A DNA stretch of 64,000 bases, taken from positions 8,540,501 to 8,604,500 of the forward strand of contig OZ038529.1 of NCBI GenBank assembly GCA_964036665.1, read 5' to 3'. Positions within the stretch are counted from its first letter, which is position 1. Each line of letters begins with the position of its first letter. Positions 20,615-33,797 of the stretch are shown in pieces. This DNA comes from Gordius sp. MW1 (lineage: Eukaryota; Nematomorpha; Gordioida; Gordea; Gordiidae). Both the position numbers and the translations under genes were made by a program. The notes under the pieces are model-generated. The model ran no database searches, was not told where the DNA came from, and worked only from the letters and a program-made list of their open reading frames with translations.

Positions 20615-22232
20615 GATATGCTAGTAGCTTTTTCTAACATCTCTGAAATGGGCATCTCTCTATAAAATTTTTTAAAGAAAAACATCTAGTGTACATTATA
20701 GATTTTGGGGTCCTCATCAAAAAATTAATCTCTTTGATAATAAACATTTGCCTATGTAATGTATTTTTAGATTCTTTTCTATTTTCTGACACTATTTTCT
20801 ATTAATTATTTATTTTCACTAATATGTTTATTCATAATTTGTTCAAAAGTTGCGACTTAAAAAAATAATTAAGTACAATAAAGTATTTGGACTCGGAAAC
20901 TAAAAAAACACAGGGATAAAGATGCTATAAACTCTCATCGTAGCCAATTATTGCAAATGGAATTGTTAATAAATTAAAGCGACCAGTGTTTGCATGGGCG
21001 AAGCCAGGCCCTCGGCTCCCAAACAATACGCTACGTTTCCCTTCACTCCTCACTAAAGTACATATCAAATATTCTTGCTCTACTAAGTTTAGACGAACCT
21101 AGATTTATGGTTAAATTAGCAATCGGGAGCTAGGGGCACTAGTGAATTTTGAAGAAGTGAAAACTGAGGTTAAGAGCCATTAAAATTAATAAGCCGGCAT
21201 AGATCTATCAACAATTTCCAAATTGAGTTCTTGCTTGCTTGATGTAGAAAAATTTTTTTAGGTTAAAAATTTTTTTTAGGTTACTAGTGAAATTAATTTT
21301 GCAATCACTAATCCTTTTGGCTATTATCAAATTTAAACAAAACTAAAGAATATCAGCAAGAAGCAATCTGATATATATATATATAATTCTTTGCAAAGAC
21401 CGATGATGATCTATATTCCGAATTTGCAATTGGTTGCCCATAAAACCAATTTATCTTCTTAAACCACACCTTATTCGTAAAAATATATAGTGTATTATTA
21501 AAATAAGTTGTAAAGTTGTTACTTGACTTATGTCTAAGCAAATTTTTACAAAGCTTATAAAAACTGTGTGCACTTTCAATATTTTAATAAATTGAAATTC
21601 TTAAAAAAGTTTTGAAAGGGGTAATTGTATGAAAGTTGGATGAGATTTAAGATCGAAAATATAAGCAATTTTAATTATTTAGTTTATAAAAAATTTTTGG
21701 AATGTGGAATAAAAAAATTGTATTTAACTTTTCCTATATATTATACAATTTCTCAAATATAAATAAAAAATTTTGTTCAAAACATGGGAGAGAGTGTAGA
21801 AAAGGACTACCAACGTAAAAGCCCACGCAAAAATAAAAAATGTTCCGATTTTAACAATAAATTAACACAACTAAATAAGATTTTTGCCTTCTCCTATAAA
21901 GATCTTAGATCAAACATAAATACAATTATAAAAACAAGGCCCAAATAAAATGCAGATATTGCCATTTTAAACTATTAATAATTAAAATTATCGTGGTAAA
22001 TATAACACTTAACGTATCATGATGTATACTTCATTTGTCCCCAACAAAAATGCATATTATTAATCCAATTTTGGATTGAAGTTATAATTTAGGTATTTTT
22101 TATAATTAAATTGATAATTATTATAAAAAGTACCCAATTTAGGGCCTTCTTTATGATATTGGGGAGATAATCTTAAATGTCCCAGGGTGAATTCAGCGAG
22201 ATTGTTTTCGGCGAGTTGATGGGGCACATTTA
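20615..22232. other. Intergenic stretch upstream of HIBADH
   Basis: No gene seen. A fragment resembling one end of the hAT-like MITE family (CATGGGCGAAGCCAGGCCC) is near 20993. The rest is AT-rich. The HIBADH promoter should be in the last few hundred bases, but no clear TATA box or initiator stands out. Confidence 0.5.
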
Positions 22233-25200
22233 TTGACACATTTGAAAAAAATGTTAAAGTTCATGTTTTTTCGATCTTTTAGTAGTATTAGTAACAATAT
22301 AGGTTTTATTGGATTAGGCAATATGGGTCTTCCAATGGCATCCAATATAATTAAAAATGACAAATGTAACTCAAAATTAATATTGTTTGATTCTTCCAAA
22401 GAAGCGCGAGAAGAAATTAAGTTGAAATTAGACAAATCAAGATACCAATTAGTAGATACGCCAGCCGATGTTGCAAAAAATGCAAAATCTATTATTACGA
22501 TGTTGCCAAACGATCAAATTGTTGAAGAGGTTTATCTAAATAAGCAAGGCATTTTGAGGTAATTTAATGTATACATTTTTAGAAATAGTATTATATTATT
22601 AAAATGTTTTAAATATTATGCTTGTAGCACAAAAAATAAATTTTTAAACTCATAGTCATATACAAGACTCTACAATCTGCATAGATAGTAGCACTATCTC
22701 ACCTTTAATTGCAAAAAAGATTGCAAGTCAGGTAAAAGCAAAAAGATCAAATTTCATAGATGCCCCTGTATCAGGAGGTAACTAAACTCATTAACACTGT
22801 AATTTTGTGGTAGGATTTATTTTTGTGAATTTTTTTTATTAAGTTATATAAAGTTTCTCAAAAACTTTAATAGCAACAATAATTAATATCTGTTATTTAT
22901 ACAATCAATTAATCATCACAACCCTCCCCCCTCTAATGCTTGGTTAATTTTTTATTTACATTAAATTTTTTTATAATTAGTTAAATATGCTAAAGCTTCT
23001 TTCAGGCTATTGATAAAAGTTAATTGCTCCTCACCTGTTCTCCATATTCAAATATGCATCACTTATCTTGTATTTAGTTCAAAATTAAACTTTAAGGAAA
23101 AAATGATTTTCTTTCCTTTAACTAAGTTGTAAATTACAATTATTTGTGACAGGATTAGTAACTACTTTAATATGTCACATTTAGGAATTATCCTAATAGC
23201 AGATTCAAGTTCATGATCATACTTAAATGTTCTTTTAAATTTTACTTAATTTTTTATTAAAAGCATATATAGGAAAGATAAAAGGCATAAATCACAAAAG
23301 GTGTAATAATCTGGAGAATATAGTCATATTTTTGATGATATTGGTCAAGAATCATATTTCAAATAAAATAGAATTAATTCTTTGACATTTTATAAAATTG
23401 CCAAAGACATTGAGCATCATAAATCTAAAGTTGTTTTCCCTTAAACAGAAGGACTAATATTGACCTTAAGGTAAGAAATATTAATACCGGTAAAAAACTA
23501 AAACATACATAAATAGCAGATAACCTGTTAAAAGAGAGAATTTTCGACATTGACCTATAGTTTAAGGATTTTTAGAAGTGCAATAATTTAGTCATGTAGA
23601 AAGTTTTAGATGCTATGTTGAAATTAGGATTTACATTTATATGTAATAGTGTCTGATTGTAATAGATTGAATTAATTCTTTATAATTTAAATTTGTTGAT
23701 ATTTTTTGAAATATGGAATTTGACTCTTTGCTTAAGAATAAACCAGATTAGGAAGGAAGGATATTTTATAACAATAAACGGTATAATTTTTATATATTCA
23801 ATATATATGTTGGTGCTTTAAGATTCTTATACAAAAAAGTCAAGCAGATGATACATTTTTACCTTCAGATATTTACCTTTCTGATACCCAAATCAAAATC
23901 CTGTGTATTTATTGCAGATGAAGCATTTCGTTTATCCAACCTTTGCTAAAACCTTATTCTTTAAGAATATTAGACAATTAAAATAATGTATTTAATAGAC
24001 ATTATCTAGGGCAAGAAGTGTAGAATGTTTTTTTGCAGACTAAATGCAAATTTTATGTTTTAATAAATCCTCAAGGGCATGACCTAAAAAAACAGAGAAG
24101 ATTGTATTAGAAGCTCACATCCTACACGATATACTTACAGATAAGGATCAGATAAATTGCACTCCTTTACAAGACGTGAGATCACCTTCAAATACTGATT
24201 CATTGAATCGTGGGTGTAGCCAGCATTGGAATTAGAGGGGGGGGGGAAATAATGGTAGGGAGAGGCAAAATGTTCATTTTTTGAAATTTTAATAAATTTC
24301 AACAAATTTTTGAATTTAGAGGGGGGCAGCTGCCCCTCCTTGCCCCCTGGCTATGCCCATGCATTGAATACTTCATCCTGGAAATTAGAATTTTGTATAC
24401 AACTTTTTTAATTATTATACAATGGTGTTGCCTTGGATATGATTGTTGTTTTTATGATAAGTTGGCTACTATTAATTTCAAATATTATGCAACAAATCAA
24501 ATAAGACTTAAAGAAATTTTAAAATTTTATTAACAATATTACCTACTAATATATACCAATAAAACATAAATAAAGCATTACAATGTGAATGGAACATTAT
24601 TTTTATAATAAACTAAAATTTTCATAATAAATTCTTGCATTGTTGTTTTGCCATTACAACGAGAGATTGAAAATCTGGCAAAATAGATTTAAAAAATACA
24701 GGATCTTCTTCTTTTAACACTCCGTTGGCTAGGTGGGGTCTCACAAGACCCAAGCGGTTTATAAATGTTGTACAAATTAAGTTAGTGATTGTTATAATTT
24801 CATTTTTTCAGTAGCTTAATAAAATTTTTCCTAGAATATCTCTGCAAAATTTGGCTTGTTTTTATCCAGTAGTTTTTAAGATACGGCGTGTTTTAGATGC
24901 CCGGGTTCGTCCAAGACCCCACGTTCCACAATAGGAAAAAAAAAATTTTTCCAAAATTTTTTTTTTAAATATAATATTAAAAAGCATTATTATAAACCTA
25001 TTTGTGAAAAAAAATTTTATAAACATTTTATTTTCTTTGAGATATTTACATTTTAAACTCAGATTTTAACATGTTTATTTTTCCTCGTGGTATTTCAATG
25101 TGCTAATTTGTGTAAATTTTCCTGTGCACTTAGATATTTCAACATGTCTAACATTAAAAAGTGCTATATATATATTATTTTTTGCCTGAAAATGGTATAT

Positions 25201-28200
25201 AAATATAAAAATATAACATTTTATCATGTTGTCATAAATAAATAATCATATATTAGTTTAAGGAGTTTATACCTATAGTAATTATTATTGTAGCTTAGGA
25301 TTAAATAGACTAAAATATCATAAATAATAAATGTCTGTTTATAAAGTAACTGAATTAAAACTTTCCAAATCATATTTGATATTTCATATGTGTATGAAGT
25401 GTCATTTTATGAAAAATTGATTGTTTTTATAGCCCTACATAATGTTTGTTTTAAGATACTACATGAAGATTAATTTCATATTCTCAAATTTAACCTTCTA
25501 AGATTTATTTCTATTGTAAAAATATAAAACTAGTTGAAAAATTATTTAAAAAATGTATCAATAAGAATAGAAAACTTTCTGTCTCAAAAAAAAGGGTCAA
25601 AATTTGCTTTAGTTTAGACAACTCTATTTTTTATTTTTAGGTTTTTTTAAGCCAAATGTAAAAAATCATAAACTTTTATTACCAATGTTCATTTATAAAC
25701 TAACTTTTTTAAACTTTATCTTTTCAAACTAAAAATTTTTTTAATTTTAAACTAACAAAACATGTAGGAAATCTCATTTTTTACACAAAATTCACTATTT
25801 TTAAAGCCTCATAAAATTTTTGTTTTAAGATTTTACAATTAGATTTTTTTCCTATTCTTAATTCTAACCTTCTATAATAAATTTCTATTAAAAAAAATTT
25901 AATTGAAGTCCAAAAATTAGAAAAATAATGGCTTAGAACAGTAGTAACTTTTTGCCCTAAAAAAACGTAGGGCCAAAAATTCCCTAAGTTTGGACATCTC
26001 TATTATTTTTGTTTTTAGGTTTTTATGCCAAATTTTTTATAGTTTTAGCTCCTACCTTATTTTATATGATCTTATAAATTAAATTATGCAATTGGAGAAA
26101 AAAAATTTGTTATGAATAAATATAGTCACATAGGGGGAAATTTTGGGGGTTGCACTAATTGTAATTATAAAATTATAATCCCTTGTTCAAATACCCAAAG
26201 TAATATATCAATTTACAGATAAGAGTTGTAGTATTATGCTTTTAAAATTTGAAAAGTTTATATTACAATACAACCAAGTTATAGCTATTTAAAAGTTTGG
26301 GGCTTTTAAGACCCCCTTTACCATCCGTGTTAGGATTTTAGCCTGGCCAACGGAGTGTTAAACATTTAACCTCTTCTATATCATCAGTCTATTAAGTTGA
26401 TCAACAAACAGAGTTCTTTTGTTACAAGGTCTATTTTCTTTATCAAGATCATCTAAGGTGCTTGTAGTGGGAGTTTCATCAAATACCTTATCCATAAACA
26501 TCATTTCGTTTATGAATATCTATTTAGAAGGTCTTCCTCCTGCACTACCTGATTTGGAAAATTTTATTTATTTTTTTCTTCGGAAACTGTCCCTTAAAGT
26601 TTTCCACTTGGATTTGCAACTTTCAACTTATAAACAGATATATACAATTTAATGTTTAAATACCCGGCATGTTACAATCTTTAGCAATATTATCCCACCA
26701 TTTTCTCACTTCAATTTTATTGAAATGATCTTCTTCTTGATCATCCCATATAATCTTGTTTTTTTCAACACTTTTGATCAAATCTAAACTTTGCTGATAC
26801 CTAAAAACTTAAAATTCATATAACATTTAGGCGCGTAGCCAGGATTTTCTCAAGGGGGAAGAAAATGCAAAAATTGTTTCTACACTTTTATTTATAATGT
26901 AACAAAAGTAAACTTCGCGTACAATATATGCGAAACTTCAAGGCGCTATATAACCAGCTTTGGAAAAATCTCTTCTCTTCATTAATCGGAGCATTTACTA
27001 CCGATTTTATACCTTAAAAAAGGACAAGAACCTTCAAAAAAAATTTCAAATTTGGTAGAAAATTCCCGCTTTCTGCCCCCTTGGCTACGCGCCTGACATT
27101 TAAGCTTACGAAAAATTTTGCATCCTATAAAATCGCTGTTATGTTATGTGTTTAAAATCGAAATCTGCTATAAATCGGATATTAAGACACGGCTATGTTA
27201 AAAGTAAAACACATATGACGATTTTTGCTGCGCATTAAAATCCGATATTAAGACAAGCCCTTAAATCGCTTTTATGTGGAGCGTCCAAAATGGAGATCTG
27301 CTGTAAATCGGAAATTAAGATACGGCTATGTTTAAACCCGTATGACGATTTTTGCTGCGCTGTAAAATCCGTTATTAAGACAAAAACTATGTTATAATCC
27401 ATACGATTTGTCGCGTTGCATAATCGCATTATTAAGAGTAGAAAAGAATAAAATTATATGGAAATGATCAAGGAAAAAATCATTCCGTTAAGTTTGTAAT
27501 AAATGTGGCTATAGATTGCAATAGACCTAATATTTGAATATTTTTTCATATCTATCACTTTATAAGTTGAAACTTGAAAATAAAAATGGAAAACACTAAA
27601 GGATAGTTTTTGAAGAAGATTAAAACAAGATTAAATTGTCTAGATCAGAGTCGGGAGGTAGGAAAACAAACTAAACGGTAGTTTTTTAATGATATAATTT
27701 TTTGGAATAGGGGTTTAAAGAAACCCCCTTAACAGGCACCTTGGATGAGTCTGTTGCAAATCGTACCTTCTCAAAAAAGAACTCCACTCCATAATCCATT
27801 AATTAGATCGATAGATATAAAAAGGGAAGTGCTGGAAAAATGACGATCTTCTAGACTGTTGTTTATCAAATCTCTCTTGTCAGATTTCATATCACTTGAT
27901 ATAAGGGCAAAGCACCAATGTGAAGAATTTGTAATGAAAATTGTTTTAGATTGTAAATATGTTAATAAACCACCTGCTTGCATTATATTGGTCTATAACA
28001 TAAACTAAATTGCTATTAAAGTTTTTAGGATAATTCTTAGGTCTTTTTCACTTAATTTGTAGTGCAATTTTGAAAGAAACGGAATTAATTAAATCAAAGC
28101 TTGGGAATTAATTATATGAATCATTTTTAAAATTTGTCTGGCCACTTGTGTACATTCTCTGTGGTTTTTATCTATAAATATTGTTATGGAAGATGCAGGC

Positions 28201-31200
28201 TCCTAAAATTTCTCTTCCTTTTCAGATCTAGACCGAATGGGTTTATAAATATACCAAATTTGGCAATTAGTATGCCAAAAGAGCATTCAACACAATTTCT
28301 AGCTCTAGATAATCTCTTATTGAATTTAATTTTCTCATCATTTAATGTTTTTGAAGAATATGATTTTAACAAAATGCCAGATAACTGAAATGCTTCATCT
28401 GCAATGAATACATAAGGGGCTTTAATCTGGGTACCAGGAAAGTAACTAGCTGGAGGTAAAAATGTAACATCTCCTTTAATTTTTTTGAATAACGAGGCTT
28501 ACTTCCAAATACCCCCATCACTTTGCCTTACCAATGCACCCACATCTACTTAAATAAATTTATATTTTGCATCTGTATTTGCCATCCAAACAATAGAATG
28601 CGTACAATTTATAATTGTAATATCTACAGCCTTCCCTGGCTTCCTTATTCTTATGACTTTCGTTCATTAGCAAATAGGAAAATTTCATTTTTTGTAAAGA
28701 ATCCTTCAGATAACTACATTAGAAATACTACATTATAATGAATTATTATACTTTAAATCAATTAGACAGTGTTGGCATAGGATTGTGAATAAACCTTATC
28801 TTTATAATACAGTCAAAACTTCTTAATCGCAAATTGGATTATCGCGAAAATCTTTAAATCGCGAAGTTAACCGCCATTTTGTTTTTTTTAAACGTTAATA
28901 TTTACAAAAACATCGTTTATTGACAAATCGCTTAATAGCACAATATCGGATATTCACAAACATTTTCGAATCCTTAAATCAACCAGATAATTATATAAAA
29001 TATCGTTTTATTGCGAAGCGTAAGAAATGAATATTTAATATAATGTACATATACTTTTGTTTCCATCGTTTAATCGCGAAATATCGGTTTATCGCGAATT
29101 TTTTCTCAGGCCCGAGGCTTTGCAATTAAACGGTTTGACTGTAGCATCTAAAACTTTTTCGATGTACTTCTATAAATCCGGATGCTCTCTAGGATAATGG
29201 TCCAAAATTATCTCCTTTGATTTTAAGTATTAATTGCTATGCAATTTATGGTATTTATTGTAGTTTTATTTCTAAACTTAAAGTTAGCACGAGTTTTGCT
29301 GCTGGAGGTATAAAAACAACTTTGGATATATGATGCTTACATGGGCGTAGCCATCATTCAAATTAAATGGGGGCAATAATTATTTAGGGACCGACAAAAT
29401 GATAATTTTTTGAAATTTTAGTCATAATTTTAATAAATTTTAAAAGAATTTTTGGATTTAGAGGGAAACCGTCGCCCTTCCCTGCCCCTTTCTGGCAACA
29501 GCCATGGATGTTTAATAGTTTTAGAAGTTTTACCTAGTAAATAATATAATGTTGAAGGATACATTCTAGTAAATTCTAAAAGTTTTTCTCATTTTTTCGT
29601 ATATCATCAAAAATTTAAGTAGTTTTCCAGGTATATCACATTTTTCATCTTTCTTTTACTTGTTTTCTATATATGGTCGAGTTAAATTAATAATAATATT
29701 CGACCCGTGAACTTTAATATGATATTTGGACAAAAAACTATATTAATCCGTGGGGTCATGATGACCCCAAGCCGTTTAAAAACTTGTACAAAATAAGTTA
29801 ACGATTGTTATAATTTTTTTAATATAAAATTTATCCTTACCTCTGCAAAATTTGGCTTGCTTTTATCGAACAGTTTATAAGAGACAGAATGTTCTAGATA
29901 CCTTCCGCAATATGGACAAAAAAAATTTATTAATCTAAACCTGTTTGTAAATAAATTTTTTATATACATTTCCTTTTATTTGATATATTTAAATTTTAAA
30001 CTTAGATTTTAACATGTGTATTTTTCCTCGTGGTATCTATAAAGTGCTCAATTGCGTAAATTTTCTTGCGCACTATGATTTTCAACATATCATATTTTCA
30101 GATGTACAACATCTTTGATAAATCTGGCCTGAAGATAATATATAAATATAACATTTTTTGAAAATCCAAAATAAAAAAAATTAAAAATTCGTTTAAAAAG
30201 TTTGTACCTTATAGCTAATATTATTAAAAGTTAGGAATTTAATAGACTAAAAAATCATAAATTTATGATTTTATAGGAATATAATTAAAACTTTCTCATT
30301 ATATAAAACATTAAATTTGAGACATTATGTGTAGGAAATGTAACTTTTTACATAAAATTAACTTTTTTTATAAACTTATAAAGTTTCTTCTTTATACATG
30401 TAGTTTTGTTTCATATTCTCAAATCTAACCTATAATGTATTTTTTTTAAAAAATTTCTACATTTATAGTTAACCTTTTTAAATGATCCTATTAATTAAAC
30501 AATTAATTTAAAGAAGTTAATTTTTTATGAGCCAAATTAGTCACATAGGGGAGAATTTTGGTAGTCGTACTGATTATGGATATAAATTTATAGCCACTTG
30601 ATCATATAATTAAAATATTTTATTATTCTGGAGACATAGTTGAAGTATTAATATTTTGAAAAGTTGATATCATGGTACAACCAAGTTATAGCTATTTAAA
30701 TGTTAAAGTCATCATGACCCCCTTTACCATGCGTGTTAGCATTCTGACCAATGGAGGGTTAAGACAAATCCTTAAAAGGCAATATATTAGGCTTTAAAAA
30801 ATTTTCCCATTTTATGAATTCATTTACCATGGCTTTATTAATAAATTTTTTTTTAGAAAATTTTACTTCTGTTTATTTGACCATTACGAAAGATAATCTC
30901 ATTAGGCTAAACCCAAATGGAACTTTACTGTGTAGCCAAAGTAATTATTTGCTTGGAAATTGTTTACAGGCGTCCCTGGGGCTGTAAAAGGCACCCTAAC
31001 TTTTATGGTTGGGGGCGATGGCGCAAATGTGGAAAAAGCTCGAGAAATTATCATGTGTATGGGTGCGCGACTCTTCCATTGCGGAGATATAGGGGCTGGG
31101 CAGGTGGCCAAGCTTTGCAACAACATGTTATTGGCCATATGTATGATTGGCACTTCTGAAGCTATAAATTTGGCCATTAAGTAACTCTTATTTAATTATA

Positions 31201-33507
31201 AATTTCTATGTTTTACTTTAAGAAATTTATAACTGTATGTTGTGAGAAGAGTTTTTATTATAAAAGTTATTATCTACGTTTATTGGAAAGAACCAGCAAA
31301 AATTGGAACTTAATTTTTGTATTCAAATCAGAGGTTTGAACATGTTAGATTTTATGACTTAAACTAGCCCTATTAATTCTAGTTGTCTACACGGGCGTAG
31401 CCAGGGGGTGGTAGGGAAGGGCGGCTGTCCCCCTCTAAATCCTTTTTTTTTTAAATTTCATCAAATCATGGTTGAAATTTCGAAAAATTAAGATTTTGCC
31501 CCTCCCTAAATCCTATTGCCCCCCCCCCCCTACCCCTTAATTCCCATCTTGGCTACGCCTATGGTTGTCTATCTTGTCGATAGGGCCTGTTCATACCTTG
31601 TTGATCAATCATTTATTAAAATAGAATTTAAGCATTGTTAGTAATATTAATAAAAAGTTTAAAGAAAGCATTTTAATATATAACTTGGCCTTGTCGTGTG
31701 CCTCACAAATCTATACCTCAAGAAGTATAAATGACCTATCATTTCGGGAAATACTAAATTGTCCACATATTTTTAGTTTATATTATTTTGGGAGAGAATT
31801 TTTTTAGGAACGAAATGCACCAAAATTTGATTGAATAGCGCCATTACTTTCAAAAAAATGACAAAATAGTATAATCCATAGAACGCTCCCGAACGTAATT
31901 TTGGCCCTTTAAACGTCCATAACTTAAAAAGTATTAGCCCAAAATGGCTAAAATTTTCAGAAATTAATCTAATACATGAGGCCTACACCCCCGCCAAAAA
32001 TTATCCTGATCTGAGATGGTCGGTCGAAGACGTTTTGATTTGTCATGAAATGGCCCATTAATAAGTGCTGGCTAAGTATTTATTACCTCCAAAATTTTGA
32101 TATTCAAGTTGATTTTAGTAAAATGTGGAATTTTAAAAAATATTTATAAACAATCTCAGAAAGTTTGTTAATTTTAAAATTTTGTACAGGTTGGGTTTGG
32201 ATAAGAATATTATATCGAACGTAATCAATGAAAGTACTGGAAGTAATTGGTCGAGTCGTTCGTATAATCCGTGTCCCGGAGTTATGGAGAATGTGCCGAG
32301 TGGTGATGGCTATAAAAATGGTTTTAGAACCTCACTCATGACAAAAGTAAATTTTTTGATCGATTTTTGAAATTGCATTTAAATTTTTTTGAATCTGTGT
32401 AAATGGCTTTTATAGACAATAAATATTTTTTTGTGGAATGGAGATTATTTTTCATTTTTGCTTGTTCAACTGTTGCACGTGTTTTTTGTTTGTGTAACGT
32501 TTTTGTAAATATGCAAATTATTGGCGTAGTTACAAAAAAAATGCCCGACCTCCTAGAATCTTTAGGATTTTTATAAATAGTCAAAATTTTGAGCTAACAT
32601 GCTTTCAAGTTTTTGGTTTGTGTTTTATAATTTACTAGCTGATTCGGCAAACGTTTTTTTGCTAAAAATACAATTTTCTTTAATATAATAAAATTCGAGA
32701 AAAATTCAGCCTTGTATGTATGACGTCAATAATGTATATGATGCTATAAATGAAACTGGCCGGGAAATGTGCGATATTTTTAAAACAAAAAGGCATTTTA
32801 GGAATCTGAAAAAGCTATTTTTCCCCTGGCCGCCCTGGGCATCTACGGCTAAATTTTCGCGCGAATCGGGACGGTAGTTTCAGAGTTTAGCCCTTTTTTA
32901 AAACGAAATGTCCGATATTTTTAAAACTAAGAGGAATTTTAGGAATCTGAAAAAGCTATTTTACCCCTGGCCGCTTAGGCATCTACGGCTAAATTTCTCG
33001 CGAATCGGGCCAATAGTTTTACAGTTAGCCCTTTTTTAAAACGTAATGTCCGATATTTTTAAAACTAAAAGGAATTTTAGGATTCTGAAAAAGCTATTTT
33101 ACCCCTGGCCGCCCTGGGCATCTATGGCTAAATTTTCGCGCGAATCGGGCCGGTAGTTTCAGATTTAGCCCTTATCCACATACATACATACATACATACA
33201 TACATACATACATACATACATACATACATACATACATACATACATACATACATACATACATACATACATACATACATAGACTTTACTTTATATATATAGA
33301 TTAGGATTTTATCAAGGAATGTAGTTTGTGTTTTTTAATTAGGATCTTACACTTGGTCAAAATATGGCGAATTCCATGAACGTGTACACTCCGCTAGGTA
33401 GTGTGGCCCATCAAATTTACAAGCTTTTAAACGAAGCGCCTCAAGAATCCATGAAAGATTTTGCCAACGTTTACACCCTCATCTCCGGCCAAATGCTTAA
33501 AAAATAA
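22233..33507 (+). CDS. HIBADH: 3-hydroxyisobutyrate dehydrogenase, mitochondrial (five exons)
   Basis: Exons: 22233-22558, 22656-22777, 30970-31180, 32190-32346, 33343-33507. All junctions are GT/AG and phases agree, giving 326 aa, close to the ~336 aa of vertebrate HIBADH. The enzyme oxidises 3-hydroxyisobutyrate to methylmalonate semialdehyde with NAD in valine breakdown in mitochondria. Visible landmarks: NAD-binding GFIGLGNMGLPMA, IDSSTISP, substrate-binding DAPVSGG, and GAGQVAKLCNNM with the catalytic Lys, then the all-helical C-terminal domain ending SGQMLKK. The start is one of three close Mets (22233, 22251, 22263); the sequence before GFIG (MLKFMFFRSFSS) suits a mitochondrial presequence, and 22251 is equally plausible. 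Intron 2 is 8192 bases and holds Harbinger, piggyBac-type, hAT-like and Tigger-like elements. Introns 3 and 4 also hold repeats. The gene looks intact. Confidence 0.95.
23880..24190 (+). pseudogene. PIF/Harbinger transposase fragment
   Basis: Within HIBADH intron 2. One frame reads IADEAFRLSNL, and further on RARSVECFF, then KIVLEAHILHDIL. These match the Harbinger landmarks DEAF, SRAR.xVExxFG and the C-terminal AAxVLHNFL. Stops and frame changes break it. It is on the opposite strand to the Harbinger copy at 27.9-28.7 kb, so it is a separate insertion. Confidence 0.7.
24209..24361. mobile_element. hAT-like MITE (GGGCGTAGCC family)
   Basis: 153 bases with ends CGTGGGTGTAGCCAGC / GGCTATGCCCATG and an exact 8-bp duplication CATTGAAT at 24201-24208 and 24362-24369. 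Confidence 0.85.
24600..26800 (-). pseudogene. MADF/BESS-domain gene of a PIF/Harbinger element, split by an insertion
   Basis: On the minus strand, 26800-26660 reads YQQSLDLIKSVEKNKIIWDD...EVRKWWDNIAKD, a MADF (Myb/SANT-like) domain. After an intron-like gap it continues CKSKWKTLRDSFRRKK (26600-26550) and a region with SAGGRPS. Beyond the piggyBac-type insertion (24718-26357) the frame FFKSILPDFQSLVVMAKQQC (24705-24640) resembles a BESS motif. Harbinger elements normally carry such a Myb/MADF partner protein that takes the transposase to the nucleus and DNA. Stops and the insertion make this copy non-functional. Confidence 0.65.
24718..26357. mobile_element. Non-autonomous piggyBac-type element, 1.64 kb
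   Basis: TTAA flanks both ends (24714-24717, 26358-26361). Ends are CACTCCGTTGGCTAGG and CCTGGCCAACGGAGTG. Subterminal palindromic GGGTCTCACAAGACCC is mirrored near the right end. No transposase frame. It sits inside the Harbinger MADF gene. A second family member is at 29747-30758. Confidence 0.8.
26830..27094. mobile_element. hAT-like MITE
   Basis: 265 bases with GGCGCGTAGCCAGGATTTTC and GGCTACGCGCC ends. Flanks are AACATTTA and GACATTTA (7 of 8 bases alike). Confidence 0.75.
27120..27435. repeat. Tandem repeat, about 134-bp unit, two to three copies
   Basis: Units share AATCTGCTATAAATCGGAxATTAAGA..CGGCTATGTT in part and ATGACGATTTTTGCTGCGC followed by AAAATCCG(A/T)TATTAAGACAA. Copies start near 27160 and 27293. 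No gene. Confidence 0.65.
27900..28745 (-). pseudogene. PIF/Harbinger transposase, degenerate
   Basis: The minus strand carries the DDE core of a HARBI1-like transposase: NCTHSIVWMANTDAKYKFI, then VDVGALVRQSDGG (Asp), IKAPYVFIADEAF (Asp) and RLSRARNCVECSFGILIAKF (Glu), in the family order. It is interrupted by several stops and a frame change. It lies in the same orientation upstream of the MADF gene at 24.6-26.8 kb, so the two were probably one two-gene Harbinger element inserted antisense in HIBADH intron 2, later hit by MITEs. Element ends were not found. Confidence 0.8.
28810..29141. mobile_element. Tigger/pogo-like MITE, 332 bp
   Basis: Ends CAGTCAAAACTTCTTAATCG and TTAAACGGTTTGACTG, flanked by TA on both sides (28808-28809, 29142-29143). 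Internal sub-repeats of TTAATCGCGAA type. This end sequence style is typical of pogo/Tigger elements. Confidence 0.75.
29341..29505. mobile_element. hAT-like MITE, diverged
   Basis: ATGGGCGTAGCCATC start and a degraded GGCAACAGCCAT end. The target duplication is not clear. Confidence 0.6.
29747..30758. mobile_element. Non-autonomous piggyBac-type element, 1.0 kb
   Basis: TTAA at 29743-29746 and 30759-30762. Subterminal GGGGTCATGATGACCCC palindrome and ACAAAxTAAGTTAxxGATTGTTATAAT are shared with the copy at 24718-26357; the right end CTGACCAATGGAGGG is related. No coding frame. Confidence 0.75.
31390..31563. mobile_element. hAT-like MITE in HIBADH intron 3
   Basis: 174 bases. Ends CACGGGCGTAGCCAGG / TTGGCTACGCCTATG. 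Exact 8-bp duplication GTTGTCTA on both sides. Confidence 0.85.
32634..33300. repeat. Short tandem array with RTE/SINE-like ends and (CATA)n tract in HIBADH intron 4
   Basis: It starts TAGCTGATTCGGCAAACGTT, has about three tandem units of ~145 bases (GTCCGATATTTTTAAAACTA ... CGAATCGGGCC), then about 26 CATA repeats (33178-33280) and ends TTTATATATATAGATTA. Related starts and ends occur at about 40457 and 40921. The layout resembles short non-LTR-derived repeats common in arthropods; the exact family is not known to me. Confidence 0.55.
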
Positions 33508-33797
33508 AAAATCTTGCAAAAAACCTTTTTATCACCTTTATTTATTATTGCATCACATTGCTCATTAATTTTTCTATTACTGCAACAATTGTATTTGATA
33601 ATTTTTTTTTGTTATTCTGTTATTAAAACAGTATTATTTTTGATATCCTAAACCCACATTTTTTTAAATTTATTTCTAAACGTCATTTTTATTTGAACCC
33701 CGTATAACATTTGTCATACATTGTTAAATATTCGAATTGTTATAAGTTCTTTTTATCAATAATGAAACACATTAAATTTTGTAATGTTTATTGAACT

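Noticed and set aside
30902-31184. Extra open frames over HIBADH exon 3
   Set aside because: Other-frame readings of the real exon, which is identified by GxGxxGQVAKLCNNM-type sequence and splice phase.
33178-33280. CATA tract as a CRISPR or satellite array
   Set aside because: A plain 4-base microsatellite without spacers.
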